Assembly: GCA_012270625.1 (NCBI GenBank)
Contig: JAAXHZ010000079.1
Coordinates: 1-37,079 of the forward strand
Direction of reading: 5' to 3'
DNA: 37,079 nt
DNA from: Dehalococcoidia bacterium
GTDB lineage: Bacteria > Chloroflexota > Dehalococcoidia > SAR202 > UBA11138
Shown: one piece after another, positions 30,431 to 37,079 of the stretch
How the letters are laid out: each line of letters starts with the position of its first letter
How positions within the stretch are numbered: position 1 is the first letter of the stretch
Notes under the pieces: generated by a model
Database searches by the model: none
What the model was told of the DNA's origin: nothing
The model's input: only the letters and a program-made list of their open reading frames with translations
Position numbers and translations under genes: made by a program

Positions 30431-31714
30431 ATGGCTATCGGGATGAAAAGCGGATATGGATCGTTCCGGGATAGCTTGCGCGCTCCGATTCACCGCTGGT
30501 TTGCGTATCCCGCTGGATACTCGCATAAATTTGTCGAGGCCAAGATCAGCGAATACGGACTGGACAGCGGTTCGACTATTGCGGACCCGTTTCTGGGGTC
30601 GGGAACCACTTCTGTCGTAGCGAAGATGGCAGGAGTAAACTCGGTAGGCATAGAGTCACACCGATACGTTCACTGGGTGGCGAAGACCAAGATGTTCTTC
30701 CATCACAATCTGGAAGACTTGTCATCTTCCGTCCATGAAGTGATGGAGCGGGCTAAGGTATTTACAGGTCGCATCGACTGGTCAGACATTTGGCCACCGC
30801 TGGTGTACAAGTGCTTCACCGATAGCAACTTGAGCCAACTTGCCGCACTGCGCCAAGCGATAACCGAGTTCAGCGGAGACTCCCATACACGCGACTTCCT
30901 GAAGCTGGCGCTGACTTCGACACTCCGTGTGGTGACTACTGCGGGTGCCGGGTGGCCCTACATAGCGCCCAGCAAGTTCCATTCCAAGAAAGTCGACCGA
31001 CACGCTCTGACAGAGTTTCGGTCGCGTTGTTACCTCATGCTGTCTGATATCCAGCAGATACAGACATTGGGGATTCCGTATTCGTCACACGATCTGCTGC
31101 TCGGTGACGCCAGGGAGTTCTCTTCGAGTGTAAGCAGCGAAACGATCGACTTGATAGTGACTTCTCCGCCGTACCTCAACAATTACGACTACGCCGATCG
31201 CACTAGGCTCGAGACATACTTCTGGGGAGATTACGAGTCATGGGCCGACATCACTCGTGAAGTTCGAGACCACCTCATCATGGCGGCTACCACCCAAGTG
31301 AGAATGGCCTCCATGAGTGAGACTATCGAATGTCCGGGAATCCGTCAGGTTGATGAACGGATTCACAGTGAGTTGTCGGACACAATAGATAGGCTGCGCG
31401 GTATGAGGGAAATCAAGAAAGGCAAGAAAACCTACGACTACGTTGTCGCAGGGTATTTCGAGGATATGCTCAGGGTACTTACAGGCGCCCGTGATGTTCT
31501 CAAGCCTGGCGGTCATTTCGTGCTTGTTCTTGGAGACTCGGCCCCTTACGGTGTTCATATACCAACGGAACGGATTGTTGGCAGACTTGCCGTAGCCGTC
31601 GGGTTTGCTTCTTACGAGATTGAACAGATACGGACTCGTGGAGGCAAATGGGGACACAATTCTCAGAGACACAGAGTGCCTCTGAAGGAGAGTATTCTGA
31701 CAATAGCCAAGTAG
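30431..31714 (+). CDS. DNA methyltransferase (N4-cytosine/N6-adenine type)
   Basis: A 427-residue amino-methyltransferase. The AdoMet motif I is DPFLGSGTT (residues 52-60), followed by VGIE, and the catalytic motif IV is TSPPY (244-248) with NYDYADRTRLETYFWG after it. The order FxGxG-before-TSPPY and the 180-residue region between them (likely containing target recognition) place it among the permuted DNA MTases rather than the gamma class. The end GGHFVLVLGDSAPYG also fits. The gene is followed, 14 bp later, by a broken restriction-endonuclease-like frame. It would modify DNA at a specific site; the target is unknown. Confidence 0.85.
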   Translation: MAIGMKSGYGSFRDSLRAPIHRWFAYPAGYSHKFVEAKISEYGLDSGSTIADPFLGSGTTSVVAKMAGVNSVGIESHRYVHWVAKTKMFFHHNLEDLSSSVHEVMERAKVFTGRIDWSDIWPPLVYKCFTDSNLSQLAALRQAITEFSGDSHTRDFLKLALTSTLRVVTTAGAGWPYIAPSKFHSKKVDRHALTEFRSRCYLMLSDIQQIQTLGIPYSSHDLLLGDAREFSSSVSSETIDLIVTSPPYLNNYDYADRTRLETYFWGDYESWADITREVRDHLIMAATTQVRMASMSETIECPGIRQVDERIHSELSDTIDRLRGMREIKKGKKTYDYVVAGYFEDMLRVLTGARDVLKPGGHFVLVLGDSAPYGVHIPTERIVGRLAVAVGFASYEIEQIRTRGGKWGHNSQRHRVPLKESILTIAK

Positions 31715-31728
31715 GGGGAGATAATTGA

Positions 31729-32032
31729 TTGGTCGCTAGGGCAGCAAGTGCTTTGGGTCAAGAAGTTGGCAAGCTATTTGAGTCCGCGGTGTTGGAATCC
31801 GTGCGTGATGAAGTCGAAGAGAGGAGTTACTCGATACGGCCGGCTAGGTTGAGGAATGGTACTGGCAACCAATATCAGATCGACGCTGTGATCTTCGACT
31901 CCAACGACCAGCCCATTATCATCATAGACCCAAAGTACATACGCTACACCTGAAAGCGTACCGGACGCGATGAAGGCGCTGACAGATCTGGTGTCGGACA
32001 GTCCCGATATTCGAGCGTTTATCGAGCATTAA
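31729..32032 (+). pseudogene. Remnant of a restriction endonuclease paired with the methyltransferase
   Basis: A TTG at 31729 with a GGGGGAG Shine-Dalgarno starts a 74-residue frame ending at a TGA (31951-31953). It contains a PD-(D/E)xK-like core: YQIDAVIFDSNDQPIIIIDP, then KYIRY, with D, D and K in D-x12-DPK spacing. The frame then stops, and the next frame (codons from about 31943) runs on as PESVPDAMKALTDLVSDSPD to TAA at 32030-32032, which reads like the C-terminus of an endonuclease. Full-length enzymes of this sort have 200 or more residues, so the middle appears deleted. It is probably non-functional. Alternatively the first part could be a short expressed protein. Convergent with serS, which ends 22 bp away. 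Confidence 0.5.
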
Positions 32033-32054
32033 CAACCTATACACCTTGAGCTTA

Positions 32055-33317
32055 TCACCCGATACGCTCGAACCCTGTGTACGGCCTCAATACCTCTGGA
32101 ATCACCACTGAGCCGTCTTCCTGCTGGTAGTTCTCTACAATGGAGATCATCACCCTGGGCAGCGCCAGCCCGGAACCGTTTAGTGTATGCACCAAGCGAG
32201 GTCTTGCGCCCGGTTCCGGTCTGTAGCGGACGCGACCTCTACGCGCCTGGTAGTCGGTGCAGTTCGAGCAAGAGCTGACCTCTAGCCATCGCCCTGCTCC
32301 AGGAGCCCACATCTCGACGTCGAACGCCTTGACTGCCGGAGACGCGAGATCTCCGGTGGCGAGTTCCAGGACGCGATAGGGAATCTCCAGCGCCTTGACC
32401 ACGTCTTCGGCGGCAGCCGTCAGCGACTCCAGCTCTTCGCTGGATCTCTCAGGCGTGACGAACTTGTACATCTCCACCTTGTCGAACTGGTGAACCCGCA
32501 TAATTCCGCGCGTGTCCCGACCGGCTGACGCCTTCTCCCGTCTCCAGCAAGGGGTGTGCGCGACGTAGTACGAAGGCAGATCGTCTGCAGACAGTATCTC
32601 GTCGCGGTGGAGGCTGGTCATCGCTGCCTCGGCCGTCGGAAGCATCCACAGGTCGTCTTCTTCGTCGTGGTACATCTCCTCGCGGAATCCGGGAAGATGA
32701 CCGCTGGCCTGCGCCGTGGCGCTGTTCACCATGTATGGAAGATAGACCTCGGTGAAGCCGTGCTGCTCGACGTGCATGTCTATCATGAACGAGATCAGCG
32801 CTCTCTGCAGCTTGGCTCCCAGACCACGAAGTACGAAGAAGCGCGATCCCGCAAGGCGCACGCCGCGCTCGAAGTCCGCTATGCCCAACCGCTCGACTAT
32901 GTCCCAGTGAGCTTCCGGCTCGAAGTCGAACGACGGCAGATCGCCGACGCGCTTGACCTCTATGTTGGACGAGTCGTCTTCTCCAACCGGCGCGCTCTCG
33001 TCTGGTATGTTCGGCGCCGCCAGGAGCAGCGTGTCCAGCTCCGCGTCTATCTTTCGCTGGTCGTCTTCGAGCCCCCTGATGCGTCGTCCAACTTGCCGCA
33101 TCTCTTCGATAAGCTCAGGCGGACGCTCCCCTGAACGACCCATCTGCTGGCTGGCTTCATTGCGCCTCGCCCGCAGCTCATCTATCTGCACGATCGACGA
33201 CCTGCGTTCCGAGTCGAGGTCGGCAATCCGGTCGATTGCGCTGGCATCGTAAGCGCGCTTGCGCATCGCCTCGCGCACAGCACCCGGGTCCCTTCGGATA
33301 AGCTCTATCGAGATCAT
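32055..33317 (-). CDS. serS: Seryl-tRNA synthetase
   Basis: A 420-residue class II synthetase, the expected length. N-terminal long coiled-coil arm (residues 30-100, with IAD....RR...Q.D.LRARRNEAS). Motif 2 is TPCWRREKASAGRDTRGIMR, cut at the signature arginine, and motif 3 is GSGLALPRVMISIVENYQQ, with the end YTGFERIG. It charges tRNA-Ser with serine. ATG at 33317. The SelA-like gene lies 12 bp upstream on the same strand and may share a transcript. Confidence 0.93.
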   Translation of the reverse strand: MISIELIRRDPGAVREAMRKRAYDASAIDRIADLDSERRSSIVQIDELRARRNEASQQMGRSGERPPELIEEMRQVGRRIRGLEDDQRKIDAELDTLLLAAPNIPDESAPVGEDDSSNIEVKRVGDLPSFDFEPEAHWDIVERLGIADFERGVRLAGSRFFVLRGLGAKLQRALISFMIDMHVEQHGFTEVYLPYMVNSATAQASGHLPGFREEMYHDEEDDLWMLPTAEAAMTSLHRDEILSADDLPSYYVAHTPCWRREKASAGRDTRGIMRVHQFDKVEMYKFVTPERSSEELESLTAAAEDVVKALEIPYRVLELATGDLASPAVKAFDVEMWAPGAGRWLEVSSCSNCTDYQARRGRVRYRPEPGARPRLVHTLNGSGLALPRVMISIVENYQQEDGSVVIPEVLRPYTGFERIG

Positions 33318-33329
33318 GGCGAGCGGCGA

Positions 33330-34451
33330 CTATCCCAGAATCTGTCGCAGTCGGTCGATGATGATCTCTTCCGCCCCTTCGCTCAGCGTGAGAAGTCTGA
33401 TGCCGAATCTGTCGCCGGAATCGAACTCCCGCACCCAGATGCTTGGGTTGCCGTTTCTCAGCTCTTCCACTGCGTCGGCGCCGGTCATTCCCACCGTGTC
33501 AGGATCGACGACAACGACCAGTCCCTCGACTGGGCCGTCATCGGCAAGGTCCTCCAGTGAAATGCCACTGATGCCTGACAGCCCTGACCTCAGCGTTGCG
33601 ACCCTGGCTTCGTACGCGGCGAACCTGTCCTCGTGGTTCATGGTCAGCCACGCTCGCAGCGCGCCGTACACGGCTACCACCTCTTGGCGGTCCACCTTCA
33701 TAGGACGTCCGAACGACCTGATAGGCGACGCCTCGAATCCCACAAAGCTGTGAGAGCGTGCAACGTCGACCAGTTCCCCACTGCCCGTCAGCAGTCCGCT
33801 CGAGTTGACCGAACCGAAGTATTTCGCGCCGTATGCCACGAGATCGGCGCCCATCTTCACGTACCTGCTCAACAGGTCGGTTGGATAGACCTGTCCGGCT
33901 GCATCTACGATGATCGGGACTCCGTTCGCATGACCGACGTCTATCACCGTCTCAAGTGAAAGCGCGCCTGGATTTCTGTCACCGGGCGCAAGGTAGTGTA
34001 TCGCGGCCGTCTGGGAGCCGATCGCGGCCTCGAGGTCTTCTACCGTTGTGTGTTCTTCGCTCCCGATCTCTACCAGCCTGCCACCCGGTATCGTCATGCA
34101 CCGGTCATACTTGACCCTGAGCTGGCGCTGGATAATGATCTCGTTGGGCATGTCCGACGTGTCCGGGATCCGCTCGATGCGGTCCACATCGTCTCCAGTT
34201 ATACACGCCGCCGCCGCGTATGCCAGTGCGGCTGAGCAGCCGGACGTTACGAGCGCGGCCTCCACCCCAAGCATATCGGCGATTCGTCCGCCTACGGCGT
34301 CCATCAGCTCGCTCATATTGACGTAGTAGTCTTCTGAGGCGTCCATCAGCGCCCGGAGCTCCGGTGATGGCGTTCCTCCTCCCAGCAGGGTGCGATTGCC
34401 CTGGGCGTTGATAACCGGTCTTACACCAAGCTCTTCAAAGATCGTTGTCAT
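33330..34451 (-). CDS. SelA-like PLP-dependent enzyme (fold type I)
   Basis: A 373-residue protein of the SelA/D-glucosaminate-6-phosphate ammonia-lyase-like family. PLP-binding elements: TSGCSAALAYAA (residues 69-80, phosphate contact), the pyridine-N aspartate in IVDAAGQVYP (D183), and the Schiff-base lysine in VAYGAKYFGSVNSSGLLTG (K210). The N-terminus FEELGVRPVINAQGN and the GG.TPSPE segment are typical. SelA proper makes selenocysteinyl-tRNA and has a dedicated N-domain of about 70 residues, which is absent here. With no selB or tRNA-Sec in view, a lyase or desulfhydrase-type function is more likely. It lies 12 bp upstream of serS in the same operon. Confidence 0.78.
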   Translation of the reverse strand: MTTIFEELGVRPVINAQGNRTLLGGGTPSPELRALMDASEDYYVNMSELMDAVGGRIADMLGVEAALVTSGCSAALAYAAAACITGDDVDRIERIPDTSDMPNEIIIQRQLRVKYDRCMTIPGGRLVEIGSEEHTTVEDLEAAIGSQTAAIHYLAPGDRNPGALSLETVIDVGHANGVPIIVDAAGQVYPTDLLSRYVKMGADLVAYGAKYFGSVNSSGLLTGSGELVDVARSHSFVGFEASPIRSFGRPMKVDRQEVVAVYGALRAWLTMNHEDRFAAYEARVATLRSGLSGISGISLEDLADDGPVEGLVVVVDPDTVGMTGADAVEELRNGNPSIWVREFDSGDRFGIRLLTLSEGAEEIIIDRLRQILG

Positions 34452-34487
34452 CTGGACACTTCCTGCAGTAGCTGCTTGTCATACTCT

Positions 34488-35069
34488 TCAATTCATCCTG
34501 GAACGTAACGTTGGGTCGTCGATCTTCTCTCCGATCTTCAGCGTTCCCAGCATGGTAGTCCACGCTCTTATGGCGGGACGAGCGACTTCAGGATAAAAGT
34601 CGCTAGTGATAAACACACAGAGATTGTCCTTACACGCCAGACACATCCGCGTGTAAGCCTTCCTGTTCTCATCCTTATCGATGAACTCGCCTTCCATCCA
34701 CGCTAGATCGAAGTCCGGTCGCTGAGCGGTTTGGATAGGGCCTCGGCTTGTTATGTGGCTGTCCACGCCTTTTATGACCAGGTCTTCGAGCATGACCTCA
34801 ACCGTTGAAGTGGCGGATAGGTGCGGCGCGAAACGGATTACTGAAACGTTGAACCGCATTCTCTCCTTTGGGGGACGCTTGTCGGAAATCTGAATAGTCC
34901 CATTATCGAGCGGAGTTATCGTCCACTTCCTCGGGATCTCGAACATCGCGGCGCCACGATCGGCGACGAACACCGAATTGCCAGGACTGGCTCTCCAGCC
35001 GTGGTTCTTAGGCAGCTTCAGGGGGCGCTCGCGCCACCCATCGTCACCCCTTGCTCGTCGCAGCACCAT
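34488..35069 (-). CDS. Unknown protein, possible PsbP/DUF1795-like fold
   Basis: A 193-residue soluble protein with no signal peptide. The middle has alternating beta strands and ends in a helix (PAIRAWTTMLGTLKIGE). It has a stretch (MCLACKDNLCVFITSDFYP) with three cysteines, a tryptophan-rich start and EGEFIDKDENRKAY. A PsbP/Mog1-like fold is suggested by the layout and by the 'W...ml.tlki' end, but I cannot name a family. ATG 35069 has no strong Shine-Dalgarno (GGGAAAATTTACA). It could start later (M42 in GAAMFEIP), since the first 40 residues are irregular. It lies upstream of the SelA-like and serS genes on the same strand, 36 bp away. Confidence 0.55.
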   Translation of the reverse strand: MVLRRARGDDGWRERPLKLPKNHGWRASPGNSVFVADRGAAMFEIPRKWTITPLDNGTIQISDKRPPKERMRFNVSVIRFAPHLSATSTVEVMLEDLVIKGVDSHITSRGPIQTAQRPDFDLAWMEGEFIDKDENRKAYTRMCLACKDNLCVFITSDFYPEVARPAIRAWTTMLGTLKIGEKIDDPTLRSRMN

Positions 35070-35326
35070 TGTAAATTTTCCCTCTTGCGCCGGCCCGCCA
35101 GTCGTGGCTCCGTAAGGTCCTCATCGCGCGCCTGTCCCGTCTTTTCATGACGTATCTATCCTGCACTGTGGAGACAGTCGCGCGTAATCTCGCCTCGCCG
35201 AACACCTATGAATCGTTCAGGGTATTCTATTGCGACAGCAGCAGTGGCGCAAGTGAGCGCTGAGTCTCGCCAATCCCGTCGTGGTTTATAATGTGACATA
35301 CTGACGATCTGTGGAGGGACAGCAAA

Positions 35327-35692
35327 TTGACAAGCGCGGACGTCCGGGTGTCCGACTTTGGCGATGGGTTGATCGAGCAGCCCAGAGCACACTTGCGAAT
35401 GACACTCGCCCAGGACGAGCAGGGTCTTGTGCTCACGTACCAGGATCGCGAAGTCCTGCGTTGCTATCTGACCCCGAACGGAATGCTGGCTGGTGGCTTC
35501 GTAGCTCAAGCCCTCGGTGTCAAGCTGCCCCCTCTGGGGGAGTCCGTCCTGGCGCGTGTGTCCACCGGCGTGCTCTACCGCGTGCTGGGTGTGTGCCAGC
35601 TGGACTACTCTGAAGAAGCTTCCTACGTTGTGCTGGAGCGACTTCTGGAAGAGGCGCAGATGCAGCGGGGCGCGACCAACCTGTCTGAATGA
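35327..35692 (+). CDS. Small unknown protein (121 aa)
   Basis: A 121-residue soluble protein, TTG start at 35327 with GGAGGG eight bases upstream. It is about 45% hydrophobic, with beta-type LRMTLAQDEQGLVLTYQDRE and a hairpin-rich LTPNGMLAGGFVAQALGVKL. The C-terminal acidic helix is SEEASYVVLERLLEEAQMQR. No motif or family is recognised. It leads the plus-strand group that ends in plsX; a separate promoter probably lies between it and the first MaoC gene. Codon usage looks native. Confidence 0.5.
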   Translation: MTSADVRVSDFGDGLIEQPRAHLRMTLAQDEQGLVLTYQDREVLRCYLTPNGMLAGGFVAQALGVKLPPLGESVLARVSTGVLYRVLGVCQLDYSEEASYVVLERLLEEAQMQRGATNLSE

Positions 35693-35705
35693 TTCTGTCC
35701 CCGCT

Positions 35706-35734
35706 TTGCTTTGATCCCCTCTTGTCTCTATAAT
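35706..35734 (+). promoter_or_regulatory. Probable promoter of the MaoC-plsX operon
   Basis: TATAAT (35729-35734) is a perfect -10, with TTGCTT (35706-35711) 17 bp upstream (three of six matches to the -35 consensus). It lies about 35 bp before the MaoC-like start at 35770. A second TATAAT at 35287-35292 precedes the unknown gene but lacks a good -35. Confidence 0.45.
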
Positions 35735-35769
35735 CGTGGCGAATTTTGGATTGACGAGTCGGGAGAAGT

Positions 35770-36201
35770 ATGCTTTCTGACTACGCTGAGCTGGAGCCTG
35801 GCCAGGAGATCTCAAGGCACTCTTATCGAGTGGATAAGAGTCTGATTTCAGACTACGTGGCCGCAGTCCAAGACGAGAACCCCGCGCTGGTGAATGAGAC
35901 CGGTGAGCGGCTCGTTCCCGCGATGGCTGTGGCAGCCTTGAGCATTCGCGGCGTGGTTCAGGACCTTCGGATACCCGGAGGAACGCTCCACGCGGGACAG
36001 GAGTTCGAGTTCATGTCTGCCGTGTCTGTCGGCCACTCTCTCGAGTGCGTTGCCACTCTGGCACAGAACTCAATACGCGGCGACTGGCGCTTCTTGGTAA
36101 TCGACTGTCACGTGACCGACGGCCAGCGCGCCGATGTCATGACTGGGAAGAGCACCATAATGATCCCAGCGGGACTCGGTCCGCGCGAGACCGAGCGATG
36201 A
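35770..36201 (+). CDS. MaoC-like/FAS1-type dehydratase N-terminal subunit
   Basis: A 143-residue hot-dog-fold protein: DYAELEPGQEISRHSYRVDK, then IPGGTLHAGQEFEFMSAVSVG, with a helix DYVAAVQDENPAL between. The catalytic pair (D..H) of hydratase 2 is not obvious, so it is probably the structural half of a heterodimeric enoyl-CoA hydratase-like enzyme, as in two-subunit MaoC systems where one partner carries the active site. Stop overlaps the next start (ATGA). ATG 35770 with GGGAGAAGT just upstream. Confidence 0.7.
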   Translation: MLSDYAELEPGQEISRHSYRVDKSLISDYVAAVQDENPALVNETGERLVPAMAVAALSIRGVVQDLRIPGGTLHAGQEFEFMSAVSVGHSLECVATLAQNSIRGDWRFLVIDCHVTDGQRADVMTGKSTIMIPAGLGPRETER

Positions 36202-36605
36202 TACAAAAGGGTGACAGTCTCCCGCAGGTGGAGAAGATCGTGGATCAGATGCGGATCGAGCGATACGCCAGCGCGTCCGGCGACTTCAATCCGATCCACC
36301 TGGACCACGAATTCGCGTCCCAGACCCAGTTCGGTGGGACCATCGCCCACGGCATGATGGTCGCGGCGACTATCTCCGAGATCATGACCGGCGCGTTCGG
36401 GCGAGACTGGAGCAGCGCCGGCAAGATGAAGATAAGGTTCCGCTCGCCGGTCAAGCCTGGTCAGAGAGTGACCGCGCAGGGCAGTGTGCAGAGAGTAATT
36501 CCTGCTGGGGACTCCAGCAGAGTCATCTGCTCGGTCTCGGTAGTCAAAGACGACGGAGAGGTCGCAATCTCTGGGCAGACAGAGGTTACGGTCGCCGCTG
36601 ATTGA
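36198..36605 (+). CDS. MaoC-like enoyl-CoA/ACP hydratase, catalytic subunit
   Basis: A 135-residue MaoC dehydratase domain. The hydratase-2 motif is intact: ASGDFNPIHLDHEFA, with D and H as the catalytic dyad, then FGGTIAHGMMVAATISE, MKIRFRSPVKPGQRV and the TEVTV end. It hydrates trans-2-enoyl-CoA or acyl-ACP to 3R-hydroxy intermediates; paired with the previous subunit it may be the dehydratase of fatty acid or hydroxyacid synthesis. ATG 36198 overlaps the previous stop; a longer frame upstream (36045) is a shadow of it. plsX follows after 28 bp. Confidence 0.82.
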   Translation: MIQKGDSLPQVEKIVDQMRIERYASASGDFNPIHLDHEFASQTQFGGTIAHGMMVAATISEIMTGAFGRDWSSAGKMKIRFRSPVKPGQRVTAQGSVQRVIPAGDSSRVICSVSVVKDDGEVAISGQTEVTVAAD

Positions 36606-36633
36606 AGCCATAAGCCAACGGAGAAGCGATACC

Positions 36634-37079
36634 TTGAGCTCTGAAGTCAAATCCATCCGGATTGCCCTGGATGCCATGGGTGGGGACAACGCCCCCTCGG
36701 AGGTCGTCAAAGGCGCAGTCCAGTTTGCGTCTGCCGGCCAGGGACAGGTCATGCTCGTGGGCGACCCCTCTGCATTGGCACAGGAGCTCGATTCCTACGA
36801 TACGTCTCGTCTGCCGATCGGCGTGGCGCCAAGTGAAGGTGTAATTTCCGAAGACGAATCGCCCGCGCTTGCGCTTCGACAGAAGCCCCGCGCGTCGATC
36901 CTCGTCACGACCGGCATGGTCAAACAGGGTCATGCCGATGCGTGTGTCACGATGGGATCGACTGGCGCCGCGATGGCAGCCGGCGCGGTTGTGCTCGGTC
37001 TCGCAAGAGGCGTTGAGCGACCCGCGTTGGGCGGCCCTGTTGTTGGGATTGCGCCGAACACCTGCATACTGGACCTTGG
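36634..37079 (+). CDS. plsX: Phosphate acyltransferase PlsX, N-terminal part (3' end outside window)
   Basis: The frame starts at TTG 36634 (with GGAG ten bases upstream) and remains open to the right edge (148 codons visible). The typical PlsX start IRIALDAMGGDNAPSEVVKG is complete, with the nucleotide-binding-like MLVGDPSAL and TGMVKQGHADACVTMGSTGA. PlsX converts acyl-ACP to acyl phosphate, the first step toward phosphatidic acid through PlsY. Its position after MaoC subunits suits a lipid-synthesis operon, often continued by fabD/fabG/acpP downstream, outside the window. Confidence 0.93.
   Translation, partial: MSSEVKSIRIALDAMGGDNAPSEVVKGAVQFASAGQGQVMLVGDPSALAQELDSYDTSRLPIGVAPSEGVISEDESPALALRQKPRASILVTTGMVKQGHADACVTMGSTGAAMAAGAVVLGLARGVERPALGGPVVGIAPNTCILDL

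Noticed and set aside
36045..36605. Extended MaoC frame starting at 36045
   Set aside because: The first 51 codons overlap the preceding subunit in another frame; ATG 36198 overlaps its stop by 4 bases and begins the domain.
1..37079. CRISPR array, tRNA/rRNA genes, prophage or IS transposase
   Set aside because: I scanned both strands by eye and found no regularly spaced direct repeats, cloverleaf arms or recognisable transposase/phage proteins. The repeats seen are palindromic and irregularly spaced. A tRNAscan/Infernal run would be needed to be certain.

Overview
This 37 kb window looks like a chromosomal segment of a bacterium with moderately high GC content. Several features suggest an uncultured Chloroflexota of the SAR202/Dehalococcoidia kind: lipoprotein-rich solute uptake, a split two-subunit thiamine-diphosphate decarboxylase, LLM-type flavin oxidoreductases, many CoA/crotonase-type enzymes, and the rpmH-rnpA-yidD-yidC-jag block of an ordinary chromosome. 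The lineage is an inference from gene content, not from a phylogenetic marker. I see no prophage, transposase, CRISPR array, tRNA or rRNA. Start codons are often GTG or TTG, and most genes abut or overlap by 1 to 8 bases in operons.

Layout. 1-1493 (+): the end of a Bat aerotolerance operon (batD C-terminus, batE-like TPR/SH3 protein). 1644-2996 (+): an MFS exporter whose 3' end overlaps the convergent next operon. 2964-4797 (-): FabI-like enoyl reductase plus split alpha/beta TPP decarboxylase resembling sulfopyruvate/phosphonopyruvate decarboxylase. 5007-10409 (-): catabolic enzymes (metallo-beta-lactamase-fold hydrolase, LLM oxidoreductase, FAD-dependent amine/glycine oxidase, HAD dehalogenase, small membrane protein, DapA-family aldolase/lyase). 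10794-15463 (+): peptide/nickel-type ABC importer, with lipoprotein binding protein and two permeases. The second permease carries an unusual extracytoplasmic insertion with three internal repeats. 15778-17511 (+): a cupredoxin-like lipoprotein and two Uma2-family proteins. 17658-21869 (-): a 14-repeat YVTN-type beta-propeller lipoprotein and the two ATPases that probably energise the importer, encoded on the opposite strand.

22246-27635 (+): a 57-residue zinc-ribbon protein, then a consensus promoter driving rpmH-rnpA-yidD, a PQQ-propeller lipoprotein, yidC and jag, then two crotonase-family enzymes. yidC and jag overlap by 104 bp in different frames. 27761-28518 (+): a UPF0175/DUF3368 toxin-antitoxin-like pair. 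28651-30234 (+): an acyl-CoA ligase. 30431-32032 (+): a DNA methyltransferase followed by what looks like the wreck of its restriction endonuclease. 32055-35069 (-): serS, a SelA-like PLP enzyme and an unknown protein. 35327-37079 (+): an unknown protein, two MaoC-like hydratase subunits and the start of plsX (fatty acid/phospholipid synthesis).

Intergenic spaces are rich in short dispersed palindromic repeats of at least three families. Family A has CCCTCTCCC/GGGAGAGGG hairpins and five loci. Family B is a CTCACTCCTC track next to an AATTGC palindrome or related sequence, also with five loci. Family C has GTAGGGGC arms and sits near 15.5-15.7 kb. Every family A copy lies just downstream of a stop codon.
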